Assembly (NCBI RefSeq): GCF_035917335.1
Contig: NZ_CP109067.1
Location: 6,571,001 to 6,635,000, forward strand
DNA length: 64,000 nucleotides
Reading direction: 5' to 3'
Source of the DNA: Micromonospora sp. NBC_01813
GTDB taxonomy: Bacteria > Actinomycetota > Actinomycetes > Mycobacteriales > Micromonosporaceae
In this document: piece by piece, positions 51,712 to 63,920 of the stretch
Numbering within the stretch: the stretch's first letter is position 1
Layout of the letters: the number at the start of each line of letters is the position of its first letter
Program-made: the position numbers and the translations under genes
Notes under the pieces: model-generated
Told to the model about the DNA's origin: nothing
Seen by the model: the letters and a program-made list of their open reading frames with translations, nothing else
The model's database searches: none

Positions 51712-52541
51712 GTGCCGGCCACCAGGTGCTGGCCACTGCGCTGAGCGTTGCTCCGGGCGCGCCGCAACCGGAGGTCGAGCCCTTCGGTGCGCATCCTGGT
51801 CTCGATGTGCAGTACGGCGTCCAGGCAGGCGAGTGTCGGGTAGACCACCGCGTTGAGGATGGTCCAGCCGGCTACGGCCACGACGCCCAACCAGGAGGCG
51901 CCGGAGTCGGTCAGGTTCAGCGCGCCCAGTCCGAGCCCCGCCCGGATGGCGAAGAAGATCAGGTAGCCGAGGACGCGGATCAGGCCGGCGCGTAGTCCGC
52001 CCCGGACGGCGAGCACCGAGGAACGGGCCAACGTCTGCCAGATCGGCACCCGGTCCAGGATCAGCGCCGGCACGGCGAGCCCGAGCACCGCGTACGCGAC
52101 GAACCACACCGGCCCGGCCAACGCGGCGGTGAACATGATCGTCCCGGCCGCACCGGCGACCACCGCGACGGCGGCGAACCTGCCGCCGCGCGGGTCGAGC
52201 AGTCGCCACGGGGACAGCCGCTCGCCGAGAATGGCCGCACCGGCGGCTCTCGAGGTGAGCCCGCCGAGCAGCGCGATGACGGTCACCTCGATCGCTGCCC
52301 CGGCGGCCAGCAACAGCCAGTAGAGGCCCAGCCGGTTCCAGGTGGGCAGGTACGCGGGCGGCACCGCGCCGGCGGCGTCCCGCAGCGGCAGCAGCAGCAA
52401 CTGCTCGGCGAGAGCGAGGACGGCGCCGACCGTCAACAGCACCGGGGCATGGGCGCGGAGAAGTTCGACCGCGGCGTCGAGTGACTCGCCCGTGGTGAGC
52501 GGGCGCAGCGGCAGCACGTCGGGCGGGCCGGCGTGATCCAC
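51708..52541 (-). CDS. Polytopic membrane protein of the DUF58-MoxR operon
   Basis: The protein has 277 residues from GTG at 52541, four bases after AGGAG; the frame is open upstream. It has about six membrane helices and the landmark LRPLTTGESLDAAVELLRAH near the start, recalling the membrane domain found in some glycerophosphodiester phosphodiesterases. It is the first gene of the operon and overlaps DUF4129 by 4 bp. It is divergent from mtrA, so the two promoters share about 190 bp. Confidence 0.75.
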   Translation of the reverse strand: MDHAGPPDVLPLRPLTTGESLDAAVELLRAHAPVLLTVGAVLALAEQLLLLPLRDAAGAVPPAYLPTWNRLGLYWLLLAAGAAIEVTVIALLGGLTSRAAGAAILGERLSPWRLLDPRGGRFAAVAVVAGAAGTIMFTAALAGPVWFVAYAVLGLAVPALILDRVPIWQTLARSSVLAVRGGLRAGLIRVLGYLIFFAIRAGLGLGALNLTDSGASWLGVVAVAGWTILNAVVYPTLACLDAVLHIETRMRTEGLDLRLRRARSNAQRSGQHLVAGT

Positions 52542-52728
52542 GGGACTCCTGATGACGATGCGGTCGACGGTACGTACAGGGCGCCAGCGTCCCATCGTGG
52601 CACGCAGCGCGGCCGGCACCACGACAGGGCGGAGTGTCGTCCGAAATGTTACGGACTCGCCTGACCTGGGCTGATCTACCGGCGGTGGCGGTCCCCCACG
52701 GGTCGAGGCGGGATGGAATATTGGTCAC

Positions 52729-53418
52729 ATGAGAGCCCGAGTGCTGGTTGTCGACGACGATCCCGCCTTGGCGGAGATGATGGGTATCGTGCTGCGCAGT
52801 GAGGGCTTCCTGCCGTCGTTCGTCGCAGACGGTGAGCGGGCGCTTGCCGCTTTCCGGGAGAACCGACCCGACATCGTTCTGCTGGACCTGATGCTGCCGG
52901 GGATGAGCGGGATCGACGTGTGCCGGGCGATCCGCTCGGAGTCCGGCATTCCGATCGTGATGTTGACCGCGAAGAGCGACACCGTCGACGTCGTTCTCGG
53001 CCTGGAGTCCGGGGCCGACGACTACGTGGTCAAGCCGTTCAAGCCCAAGGAACTGGTGGCCCGGATGCGGGCCCGGCTGCGGCGCGGCGAGGACGTGGCG
53101 CCCGAACTGCTCACCATCGGCCCGCCCGGCAACCAGATCACCATCGACGTGCCGGCGCACACCGTCAGCCGCGACGGCGAGGAGGTCAAACTCACCCCGC
53201 TGGAGTTCGACCTGCTGGTCGCGCTGGCCCGCAAGCCGCGCCAGGTGTTCACCCGTGAAGTGCTGCTGGAGCAGGTGTGGGGCTACCGGCACGCGGCCGA
53301 CACCCGGCTGGTGAACGTGCACGTGCAGCGCCTGCGCGCCAAGATCGAGCCGGATCCTGAGCGACCCGAAATCATCCTCACCGTTCGGGGCGTGGGCTAC
53401 AAGGCGGGCACCGGCTAG
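52729..53418 (+). CDS. mtrA: MtrA response regulator
   Basis: The protein has 229 residues. The receiver domain (about 1-120) has acidic DDD (9-11), phosphoacceptor Asp53 in LLDLMLPG and Lys in VKPFKPKEL. The OmpR-type winged helix (about 135-225) has the VNVHVQRLRAKIE recognition helix. No Shine-Dalgarno is evident before the ATG, so the message may be leaderless. MtrA controls cell division, envelope and antibiotic genes in actinobacteria; mtrB and lpqB follow. Confidence 0.95.
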   Translation: MRARVLVVDDDPALAEMMGIVLRSEGFLPSFVADGERALAAFRENRPDIVLLDLMLPGMSGIDVCRAIRSESGIPIVMLTAKSDTVDVVLGLESGADDYVVKPFKPKELVARMRARLRRGEDVAPELLTIGPPGNQITIDVPAHTVSRDGEEVKLTPLEFDLLVALARKPRQVFTREVLLEQVWGYRHAADTRLVNVHVQRLRAKIEPDPERPEIILTVRGVGYKAGTG

Positions 53419-53431
53419 CCTGGGACGCACT

Positions 53432-55198
53432 GTGGCTGGCCAACTCCGCACCACCGCGTCCCTCTTGCTGACCCGCGTCAGTGGTGCCCTGCGCCCGGCG
53501 CGGGACATGCTGCTGGCCCGGTGCCGGCCGTTGGCCCTGGCGGTCAACCGGATGTGGCGTCGGTCACTGCAGCTGCGGGTGGTCACCATCACGCTGGTCG
53601 CATCCGGGCTGCTGGTCGGCGGCTTCGCCTACATGGTCGCCTCGCAGAGCACGAACATTCTGCTGGACCGGGCCCGGGAGGACGTCCAGCGGCGGCTGGA
53701 ACACGGCCGCGACTACGCCGCCGAGCAGATGAGCGTGCACCCGCAGCACTTCGATCCGCAGGTCCGATTCACGATCGAGCAGACGGTGAGCACCCTGGCC
53801 GGCGGTGATCCGGACCAGATCGGCGGTGTCGTGGTGGTGATGACCGCGAGCAGCTATCCGCTCCTGCAGACGGCCACCTCACCGCTGACCGTCGACGTCA
53901 CCGGCATGATCACGCCGGAGCTCGCGGAGCAGGTGGGTTCCGGCGCTCAGGCGCAGCAGATCCGCACCGGCGACCTGGGCGAAGGGCGGCTGAAGTACCT
54001 GGTCTACGGCTCACCGGTGCCCACCCGGTTCGGCCAGGTGGAGCTCTACTACCTCGTTCCGCTGACCACCCAGGACCAGGCCGCGAACCAGATCCGGGCC
54101 ACCGTACTCATCACCGGGCTGGCCCTGTTGATGCTGCTGGGCCTACTCGCGGCGCTGGTCACCCGCCTGGTGGTGACCCCGGTACGGGTGGCCGCGCGCA
54201 CCGCGCAGCGGCTCTCCGCCGGTCTGCTCGACCAGCGGATGGTCGTCGACGGCGAGGACGACCTCGCGATGTTGGCCGCCTCGTTCAACCAGATGGCGTC
54301 CAACCTGCAACGCCAGATCACCCGGCTGGAGGAGATGTCGCGGCTGCAGCGGCGGTTCACCTCCGACGTGTCACACGAGCTGCGTACGCCGCTGACCACC
54401 GTACGGATGGCGGCCGACCTGATGTTCGCCGAGCGCGACGGGTTCGACCCCGCCGTCGCCCGCAGCGCCGAGCTGCTGCAGGCCGAGCTGGACCGGTTCG
54501 AGAGCCTGCTCACCGACCTGCTGGAGATCAGCCGCTTCGATGCCGGCTTCGCGGTGCTCGACGCCGAGCCGACCGACCTGGTGCCGGTGGTTCGGCGGGT
54601 GGTCGACCGACTCGACGGGCTGGCCGACCGGCTGGGGGTACGCATCGATCTGCGGCTGCCCGACACCCCGGTGATCGCCGAGGTGGACCCGCGCCGGGTC
54701 GAGCGCGTGCTGCGCAACCTGCTCGGCAACGCGGTGGAGCACGGCGAACGGCGGCCGGTGGTGGTGACGCTCGGGATGGACGACTCGGCGATCGCGGTGA
54801 CCGTGCGCGACCACGGGGTGGGTCTGCGCGCCGGGGAGGAGAAGTTGGTGTTCAACCGCTTCTGGCGGGCGGATCCGTCCCGGGCCCGCCAGACCGGCGG
54901 GACCGGCCTCGGTCTGTCGATCAGCGTGGAGGATGCCCGGCTGCACGGTGGCTGGCTGGAGGCGTGGGGTGCCCCGGGGGAGGGCGCCCAGTTCCGGCTG
55001 ACCCTGCCGGCCCGGGCCGGCGACCGGCTGCACTCGTCGCCGCTGCGGCTGGTCCCCGACGACCGGGCGCCCAACGAGAGGGCGGGCGACGACCGGGTGC
55101 CGAGTGAGCGGGCGGGTGACGATCGGGTGCCGGCCGCGCGATCGGGCAGCGACGTCGCGCCGGCCGAGGACGTCGCGCCGGCCGGGGCGACGTCGTGA
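53432..55198 (+). CDS. mtrB: MtrB sensor histidine kinase
   Basis: The protein has 588 residues from GTG. Two membrane helices (about 48-70 and 225-248) flank an extracellular sensor (about 75-220). A HAMP linker (about 250-300), the H-box SHELRTPL with His315, and N, G1 and G2 boxes (LLGNAVEH, VRDHGVG, TGGTGLGLS) follow. A disordered tail with repeating RAGDDRVP units (about 535-588) is unusual. It starts 13 bp after mtrA and overlaps lpqB by 4 bp. Confidence 0.95.
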   Translation: MAGQLRTTASLLLTRVSGALRPARDMLLARCRPLALAVNRMWRRSLQLRVVTITLVASGLLVGGFAYMVASQSTNILLDRAREDVQRRLEHGRDYAAEQMSVHPQHFDPQVRFTIEQTVSTLAGGDPDQIGGVVVVMTASSYPLLQTATSPLTVDVTGMITPELAEQVGSGAQAQQIRTGDLGEGRLKYLVYGSPVPTRFGQVELYYLVPLTTQDQAANQIRATVLITGLALLMLLGLLAALVTRLVVTPVRVAARTAQRLSAGLLDQRMVVDGEDDLAMLAASFNQMASNLQRQITRLEEMSRLQRRFTSDVSHELRTPLTTVRMAADLMFAERDGFDPAVARSAELLQAELDRFESLLTDLLEISRFDAGFAVLDAEPTDLVPVVRRVVDRLDGLADRLGVRIDLRLPDTPVIAEVDPRRVERVLRNLLGNAVEHGERRPVVVTLGMDDSAIAVTVRDHGVGLRAGEEKLVFNRFWRADPSRARQTGGTGLGLSISVEDARLHGGWLEAWGAPGEGAQFRLTLPARAGDRLHSSPLRLVPDDRAPNERAGDDRVPSERAGDDRVPAARSGSDVAPAEDVAPAGATS

Positions 55199-57015
55199 AC
55201 CGCTGGATTCGTCGGCTGCTCGCCGCCCCGGTGATCGCCGCCGTGCTACTCGCCGGCTGCGGTATCCCGGAGTACACCGAGGTCCGGGTCGACGGGCAGG
55301 GCCCGGCGCCGGGCCTGCCCAGCGGCGGCAGCGGACTGCAGACCCCGGCGTCGCGGCTCGACGAACGCAACAACACCGAGGCGTTCGTCTCCGACTTTCT
55401 GCAGGCCGCCGCCGTGGAGGCGGAGCGTGCGGTGGAGCAGGTCCGCGAGTTCGTCGCGCCGATGGACCGGGCGGATATCCGGGATCCCAATCCCGAGGTG
55501 GTGCTGACCGTGGTGCGACTGCGGGAGCGTCCACAGATCACCCGGGCGGAGGCCGGCGTGGAGGAGGTGGCGCTCAACGTACAGCAGATCGGGCAGTTGC
55601 GTCCGAACGGCGCGTTGGAGCCGATGCCCGCCCAGGAACCGGAATTCACCGAGTACACCTTCGGAGTCGGTTCGGTCGCCGGCGAGCAGGGCAAGTTCAT
55701 TCTCAACCCGCCACCGGTGCTGCTGCTGAGCGAGGATGCCCTGAACGCGTTCTATGCGCAGCGCACCATCTACTTCTGGGACACCAGCCAACAGGCGCTG
55801 GTGCCGGACCTGCGGTACCTGCCAGGCGCGGTGCCGGTGGAACGCCAGCGCACAGTCCTGCTGGAGGCGCTGATCAGCGGCCCGTCGAGTTGGATCGCGT
55901 CGACGGTGCAGGCGCTGTCCAGCGGCACCCGGTCCGGCGGCAACGTGCCGGACACCGGTGACCGGCTCAAGGTCACGCTGATCTCGGACGCCGCGGCCCT
56001 GGCCGACCAGCGTCAGCTCGACCGCTTGGCGGCGCAGCTGATGTGGTCGTTGTGGCCGGAGTTCGACAACGACCTGGAGTTGACCATCCAGGGCCAGAGC
56101 CCGCAGATCTACCAGGGTGCGGAGCTGCTCGCGATGAACGGTGCCCAGACTCTGCAGGAGACACCTGAACGGTTCACCGTCTACCAGGGCCGGGTGCACC
56201 GGCTGAGCAGCTCGGCCCGGTCCGGTGAGGCGATTCCGGTGCTCACCGACGAGGTCAACCAAAATGTGGTCACCGCCGGTTTCACCCGGGCCGGTGGCAG
56301 TACGTACGCGGCGTTGGCGGTGCAGGGCGAGGACGGCCAGCGGCTGGTGGTCGGGGGGGCGACCGGGGCCGGGACCAGCTTCCACACCAGCACCGAGTCG
56401 TTCGACGAGATCGGTCGACCGGGTTGGCTGAAGGCGCCGGGCGACGTCGGGCTGGTGGTGGCCGACGGCAGTCTGTACTCCTTCCGGGTGGGCAGCGGCA
56501 CGGTGGAGCCGTTGACGCTGCCGGGCGTCACCGGGGTGGTGCGGTCGGTCGGCGTGGCACCGGACGGGCACCGGATCGCGCTGGTCATCGATGATCGGTT
56601 GTACGTCGCCGCCCTCGGCCGGGGCGAGCGGGTCGAAGTGCTGCCGCCCCGGCGGGTGCCCACCTCGTTGACCGAGATCACCCAGGTCGACTGGGTGGCC
56701 GAGACCCTGCTGGTGGTCGCCGGCACGAACCCGGACGGCCGGGTCGCGATCCACGACATGACGGTGGACGGGGCGATCGAGACCCCCTCGTTGCGCGATC
56801 TCGGCAACGCGAGCGTCACCCACCTCGCCGGCTACCCGGCCAACCCGGTCGGTAGCGGCACGGTCGGTGCCCGCATGTACGTCGCCAACGGCATCCCGTA
56901 CGACCTGTTCGAGCCCAGCGAGCAGATCCGTCAGGAGGAGGTGGAAGGGGTCGATCCGGCCGCGACGGCGGACGACCCGGCCGCCGTCCCGACCGCGCCG
57001 TTCTTCCTCTACTGA
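55195..57015 (+). CDS. lpqB: LpqB lipoprotein
   Basis: The protein has 606 residues from the GTG at 55195. The lipoprotein signal ends in VLLAGC (cysteine at about 22). A GerMN-like region (about 195-330) and a beta-propeller C-terminal half (about 340-590) follow, the order expected for LpqB. In mycobacteria LpqB contacts the MtrB extracellular domain and modulates MtrA phosphorylation. Coupled to mtrB by a 4-bp overlap. Confidence 0.93.
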   Translation: MNRWIRRLLAAPVIAAVLLAGCGIPEYTEVRVDGQGPAPGLPSGGSGLQTPASRLDERNNTEAFVSDFLQAAAVEAERAVEQVREFVAPMDRADIRDPNPEVVLTVVRLRERPQITRAEAGVEEVALNVQQIGQLRPNGALEPMPAQEPEFTEYTFGVGSVAGEQGKFILNPPPVLLLSEDALNAFYAQRTIYFWDTSQQALVPDLRYLPGAVPVERQRTVLLEALISGPSSWIASTVQALSSGTRSGGNVPDTGDRLKVTLISDAAALADQRQLDRLAAQLMWSLWPEFDNDLELTIQGQSPQIYQGAELLAMNGAQTLQETPERFTVYQGRVHRLSSSARSGEAIPVLTDEVNQNVVTAGFTRAGGSTYAALAVQGEDGQRLVVGGATGAGTSFHTSTESFDEIGRPGWLKAPGDVGLVVADGSLYSFRVGSGTVEPLTLPGVTGVVRSVGVAPDGHRIALVIDDRLYVAALGRGERVEVLPPRRVPTSLTEITQVDWVAETLLVVAGTNPDGRVAIHDMTVDGAIETPSLRDLGNASVTHLAGYPANPVGSGTVGARMYVANGIPYDLFEPSEQIRQEEVEGVDPAATADDPAAVPTAPFFLY

Positions 57016-57025
57016 CCCGCGCGCC

Positions 57026-57790
57026 ATGCTGGTCGACCTGTGGGCGGCACTGGCGGACCTGGTGCTGCCGACCGAGTGCGCCGGCTGTCGGCGAACTGGC
57101 GGCCGGCTGCGGTTCGGCGTATGCGCCGGGTGCGCCGAGGAGGTGCGGCGGCTGCGACCCCGGGCGGTACGGCCGGACCCCGCCCCGGCCGGGCTGCCGG
57201 ACTGCGTGGCGCTCGGCCCGTACGCCGGGGTGCTGCGGGAGTTGCTGCTGGCGTACAAGGAGCGGGGTCGGCACGGGCTCGCCCGGCCGCTGGGCCGGTT
57301 GCTGGCCGCGACGGTGGCCGCTGCGGTCGATCCGCGACAGCCGGTGCTGCTGGTGCCGGTGCCGTCCACCGCGGCGGCGGTCCGGCAGCGGCACGGCGAT
57401 CATCTGCGGCGGCTGACCCGGCACGCGGTGACCGCGTTGCGCGCCGATGGGTGGCGGGTCTCGACAGCCCGGCCGCTGCGTGCGCTGCCCCGGCCGGATT
57501 CGGCCGGGCTGGACAGCGCCGGACGGTTGGCCTCGGCCAAGGCCGGGTTCGCACCCCGACGGGCCGGGCTCGGCGTCGCCCGGCGTCGCGCCGGACTCGA
57601 CGTCGCGCCTCGGCGGGTCGAAGTCGACATCGCGGGTCGGCGTGATCCGCTACCCAAGGTCATCGTCGTCGACGACATCGTCACCACCGGTGCCACATTG
57701 GCCGCCGTCGAGCGGCTGCTCGCTGTGGAAGGGCTCTCCGTCCATGCGGCGGTCGTGCTCGCGGCGACGCGACGCCGTGACGATGCGTGA
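57026..57790 (+). CDS. ComF-family phosphoribosyltransferase-like protein
   Basis: The protein has 254 residues. A zinc-finger-like N-terminus (CAGC...CAGC, about 18-38) precedes the PRTase fold with the PRPP-binding signature VIVVDDIVTTGATL (about 212-225). VLLVPVPSTAAAVRQRHGDH is the substrate-side loop. A low-complexity Arg/Ala/Asp insert (about 175-205: repeated RRAGLGVA / RRAGLDVA) is unusual. ComF proteins are needed for DNA uptake in competent bacteria; the role in actinobacteria is unclear. Confidence 0.87.
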   Translation: MLVDLWAALADLVLPTECAGCRRTGGRLRFGVCAGCAEEVRRLRPRAVRPDPAPAGLPDCVALGPYAGVLRELLLAYKERGRHGLARPLGRLLAATVAAAVDPRQPVLLVPVPSTAAAVRQRHGDHLRRLTRHAVTALRADGWRVSTARPLRALPRPDSAGLDSAGRLASAKAGFAPRRAGLGVARRRAGLDVAPRRVEVDIAGRRDPLPKVIVVDDIVTTGATLAAVERLLAVEGLSVHAAVVLAATRRRDDA

Positions 57791-57952
57791 TCGGCGATCC
57801 TGGTCCTTTGCCGGGTTTTGTGCGTGATTCGGGAATCTTCGCGGACTGGTCTCGCCGGAAGTGGTGACGCGCCGCCGTCGGCGCGTTAGCGTGGGCCTAT
57901 CGGGGGTATGACCGGAGGTTGAACAGCCACCGGAGGCGTCCCGGAGGGAGGT

Positions 57953-58009
57953 GTGAACCGTACCCGACCGGTCGATGCCGACCACTCGTGGTATCCCGAC
58001 CGGTCCTGA
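57953..58009 (+). CDS. Possible 18-residue leader peptide upstream of hpf
   Basis: GTG at 57953 opens a frame of 18 residues (MNRTRPVDADHSWYPDRS) ending at TGA 58009. GGAGGGAGG lies immediately upstream, a stronger ribosome site than most genes here have. The 5' region holds several more GGAGG motifs (about 57913-57945). It lies 48 bases before hpf and could regulate it or merely be a chance ribosome site. Too short for a confident call. Confidence 0.35.
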   Translation: MNRTRPVDADHSWYPDRS

Positions 58010-58057
58010 ATTCATCGGCATGCCAATCGGTCGTTAGATCGCTTCAGGAGGTCACGC

Positions 58058-58747
58058 GTGGACATCGTGGTGAAAGGCCGCAACGTCGAGGTTCCCGATC
58101 ATTACCGGGCCCATGTAGCTGAGAAGTTGGCCAAGGTCGAACGGTACGACCACAAGCTGATGCGCGTCGACGTCGAGTTGTTCCACGAGCGCAACCCCCG
58201 GCAGTCGGACCACTGCCAGCGGGTGGAACTCACCTGCATCTCACGGGGCCCGGTCATCCGCGCGGAAGCGTGCGCGAAGGACTTCTACAGCGCCCTGGAC
58301 GCCGCCATCAGCAAGTTGGACACCCGGCTGCGCCGGGCCGCCGACCGCCGCCGGGTGCACCGGGGCCGGCACGCGCCGGTGTCGGTCGCCGAGGCGACCG
58401 CCGGGCTGCCCACCGCCGGACTCGTCGGGTTCGCTCCGCTGCCGCCCGCCCAGCCGACCGAATCGACTGCGGCTTCGGTCGCGGTGCTCGACCGCGACGC
58501 TCAGGACGCCCGCCACGATTCGCACGACTACGACGACGAGTACGACGACCAGCCCTGGCATCTCGTCCGGGAAAAGGAGCATCGGGGCGACCCGATGACC
58601 GTCGACGACGCGTTGTTCCAGATGGAGTTGATCGGGCACGACTTCTACCTGTTCCACGACAAGGAATCAGGCCGCCCGAGCGTCGTCTACCGCCGGAAGG
58701 GCTACGACTACGGCCTGATCGCGCTGGCCGAGCCGAGCGTCGTCTGA
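58058..58747 (+). CDS. hpf: Long-form ribosome hibernation-promoting factor
   Basis: The protein has 229 residues from GTG at 58058 (AGGAGG upstream). The N-terminal ribosome-binding domain (about 1-100, MDIVVKGRNVEVPDHYRAHV and AISKLDTRLRRAADRRR) is joined by an acidic linker (DYDDEYDDQ, about 160-170) to the C-terminal dimerisation domain (about 175-229, PMTVDDALFQMELIGHDFYL and VVYRRKGYDYGLI). It silences ribosomes by forming 100S dimers. Its last 40 bp overlap the convergent GNAT gene. Confidence 0.94.
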   Translation: MDIVVKGRNVEVPDHYRAHVAEKLAKVERYDHKLMRVDVELFHERNPRQSDHCQRVELTCISRGPVIRAEACAKDFYSALDAAISKLDTRLRRAADRRRVHRGRHAPVSVAEATAGLPTAGLVGFAPLPPAQPTESTAASVAVLDRDAQDARHDSHDYDDEYDDQPWHLVREKEHRGDPMTVDDALFQMELIGHDFYLFHDKESGRPSVVYRRKGYDYGLIALAEPSVV

Positions 58748-59877
58748 CCTGACCCGTCGTCAGCGGGGCCGGTCGGAAGCAGGGCGTACTGGACGTCGTC
58801 GATCCGGGTACCGTCCGGTCCGGGTAGCCGGCCCCGCAACAGACCTTCCCTGGTGAATCCCGCGCGTTCCAGCACCCGCTGCGAGCCGGTGTTCCCGGGC
58901 AGCGTTCCGGCGATCAGCCGGGCGATGGTGGTGTTGTCGAACGCCCAGTGGGCCAGCAGCCGGACCGCCCGGACCGGGTAGCCGCGGCCCCGCCACTGCG
59001 GCAGCATCGAGTAGCCGATCATCGCCTGGCCGATCTCCGGCTCCTGGTGGTAGAGCCCGAGCCGGCCGGCCGGTGCCCGGGTCGCCGCGTCGCAGATGAC
59101 CAGGTCGGCCCGGCGGCCGAGGAGCCACTTGCCGGGTGCCAGGGCGCACTGGGTCTCGATGCCGGCCCGGGTCGGGATCACCGGCGGGACGCTGGTCGCC
59201 ACCACGTCGGGCAGCGACTGCAGGCGGTACGCGAATTCGGCGTCGTCGGGGCCGAGCGGGCGCAGCCGGACCACTCCGTCGGTGAGCGCGCCGCCGGGCA
59301 GGTCGGGCAGGGCGCGCGGGGTCGGGCCGGCGGGGTCACCGGCCAGCCGGGCCCAGACCGCGAGGTCGTCGCGGGTCGCGGTATCGTCGGCGGGTCGCAG
59401 CGCGGCTCCTCGGCGTACCCCCTCATGGGTGAAGCCGGCGGCGGCGGCGACCCGCTGGCTGGCGATGTTGGCCTCGTCGGTGAGTAGTTCGACGCGGTCG
59501 AAGCCGCCGCGCAGCGCGTGGCCGGTGGCCGCGACGGTCGCGGCGGTCGCCGCCCCCCGGCCACGGGCCCGGGGCACCATCCAGTAGCCGATCTCGATCT
59601 GGCGTCGTTCGGGGACCGCGCGGCTCAGCCCGACGCAGCCGAGCAGTTCGTCGCTGGCCAGGTCGGCGATCGCCCAGGCGGCGCCACCGGCGGCCCACGC
59701 GGCGGTGGATCCTTCGGTGATCCAGTGCATCGCGTCGGCGACCGTGTACGGCTGCGGCATACCGGGTACGAAGCGTCGGGTCAGCGGATCGTTGCAGGCT
59801 TCGGCGACGGCCGGGGCGTCGTCGGGCAGGAGCAGCCGCAGTCGGATGCCGCCTTCGGTGATCTCGACGGGTTCCAC
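58708..59877 (-). CDS. Tandem GNAT acetyltransferase
   Basis: The protein has 389 residues with two GNAT domains. Domain 1 (about 1-180) has EIGYWMVPRARGRGAATAAT with the RGRGAA acetyl-CoA loop. Domain 2 (about 200-370) has MIGYSMLPQWRGRGYPVRAV and WRGRGYP in its place, so both could bind acetyl-CoA; they resemble RimJ/RimL-type enzymes. The C-terminus overlaps hpf. The substrate is unknown. Confidence 0.85.
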   Translation of the reverse strand: MEPVEITEGGIRLRLLLPDDAPAVAEACNDPLTRRFVPGMPQPYTVADAMHWITEGSTAAWAAGGAAWAIADLASDELLGCVGLSRAVPERRQIEIGYWMVPRARGRGAATAATVAATGHALRGGFDRVELLTDEANIASQRVAAAAGFTHEGVRRGAALRPADDTATRDDLAVWARLAGDPAGPTPRALPDLPGGALTDGVVRLRPLGPDDAEFAYRLQSLPDVVATSVPPVIPTRAGIETQCALAPGKWLLGRRADLVICDAATRAPAGRLGLYHQEPEIGQAMIGYSMLPQWRGRGYPVRAVRLLAHWAFDNTTIARLIAGTLPGNTGSQRVLERAGFTREGLLRGRLPGPDGTRIDDVQYALLPTGPADDGSGQTTLGSASAIRP

Positions 59878-60049
59878 CGGCCCATCCTGACGCAGCTTTC
59901 GCGCAGGGCATAACGGTTATGCCGGGCCCAGCGCGTCGACAACGTCCGTTTTGTCGCTACTTCCCGGATCGGAAGCCGGCTGCGACTGCCAGCACGCCGA
60001 TTGATGCGCCTACGATAGTGACGCACACCGTCTAGGGGAGCGTTGATCC

Positions 60050-62965
<2,916 letters not shown>

Positions 62966-62990
62966 CCACCGAACCGTCCACCGAACCTTC

Positions 62991-63056
62991 CCGGCGATCT
63001 TGCACTTATCGACGACATTTGTCCATATTGTCCGTCGATAAGTGCAAGATCGCCGG
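62991..63056. terminator. Palindromic element D / bidirectional terminator
   Basis: Perfect 24-bp arms (62991-63014 and 63033-63056) share the GATCTTGCACTTATCGA core with elements A-C but have diverged ends (CCGGC) and loop. It sits between the convergent secA (ends 62965) and the Rv3235-family gene (ends 63078), so it can terminate both. It is likely a relative of the A-C family in a fixed functional role. Confidence 0.85.
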
Positions 63057-63077
63057 TGTGTTGGGGGGTGGCTGGCG

Positions 63078-63686
63078 TCAGATGAGCTGCACGGCGGTGC
63101 CCAGCCAGACGCCGGCCTGACGTTCGAGTCGAAACGCCAGCGCCCAACTGCGGCTGCTGGTGCCGAGCACCGCCGCGGTCTCCACGACACCGGCCATCGG
63201 CTCGCAGATCCGCAGCTGACGGACCCGGAGCAGCTCCTGTCGGCGGTCGCCCCGCATCGGTGGCCCCGGCCGTGCCGACGCTGGCTGCCCTGGCCGCGAC
63301 GGTTGTGGCCCCCGCCCGCGCTGGCCGCCAGGCGGCCGGTCCGCCGTCCGGACCCGTTCGACGGCGGCGGTCAACTGCACGCAGATCGCCGATGCCTGCT
63401 TGGGGGTGGTGAGCCGGCGGCCGTGCGACACCGGGCGGAAGCCGTTGATGATCTCGACGCTCGCCGCCAGGAAGCGGTGTGCGGCCTGGCGGGCGTCGGG
63501 CGACGCGCCGGCCAGTGCGTCCGGCGGCAGGGCCGCCGGCCCGCCGTGCCCGGTGCCCGACCGGTCGTCGGGCGGCCGCGCCGGCTCGACCGAGGGCGGC
63601 CCGGACAGATCAAGTGCCAGCTGTACGCCGGGATGGACGCCGAAGTCGGCTGGCGCGTCGGTGAAGGGTGGGTCCAGTGGTGGCAC
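63078..63686 (-). CDS. Rv3235-family protein
   Basis: The protein has 202 residues from GTG at 63686. The conserved C-terminal part (about 100-202) has QLTAAVERVRTAD, VRQLRICEPMAGVVETAAVL and ALAFRLERQAGVWLGTAVQL, matching the Rv3235 family encoded near secA. The N-terminal third is Pro-rich. The coding character continues about 15 codons upstream (IRLRPVPPLDPPF), but no start lies in that frame; an AGGAG-ATG at 63733 is in another frame. A start at GTG 63686 or a small sequence error are both possible. Function unknown. Confidence 0.75.
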   Translation of the reverse strand: MPPLDPPFTDAPADFGVHPGVQLALDLSGPPSVEPARPPDDRSGTGHGGPAALPPDALAGASPDARQAAHRFLAASVEIINGFRPVSHGRRLTTPKQASAICVQLTAAVERVRTADRPPGGQRGRGPQPSRPGQPASARPGPPMRGDRRQELLRVRQLRICEPMAGVVETAAVLGTSSRSWALAFRLERQAGVWLGTAVQLI

Positions 63687-63920
63687 GGGCCGCAGCCGGA
63701 TGGGGGTCGCCTGATCCGGGTCGGGACAGTCATCCGAACTCCTGTTGATCTTGCGTTTGCCTTCGTTTGCTTTCGGCAGATCAATTTGAAGTCAGCATGA
63801 CACTGTCCGTCAATGTCTCGCGGTGACGGTGATCGGACAACCTGGTCGGCCACCCGGCCGGCCGCGCCGATCGTGGGAAACCGGCTGCCGCCGGGCCGGC
63901 GTCGGGCCGCGCGGGGCCGG

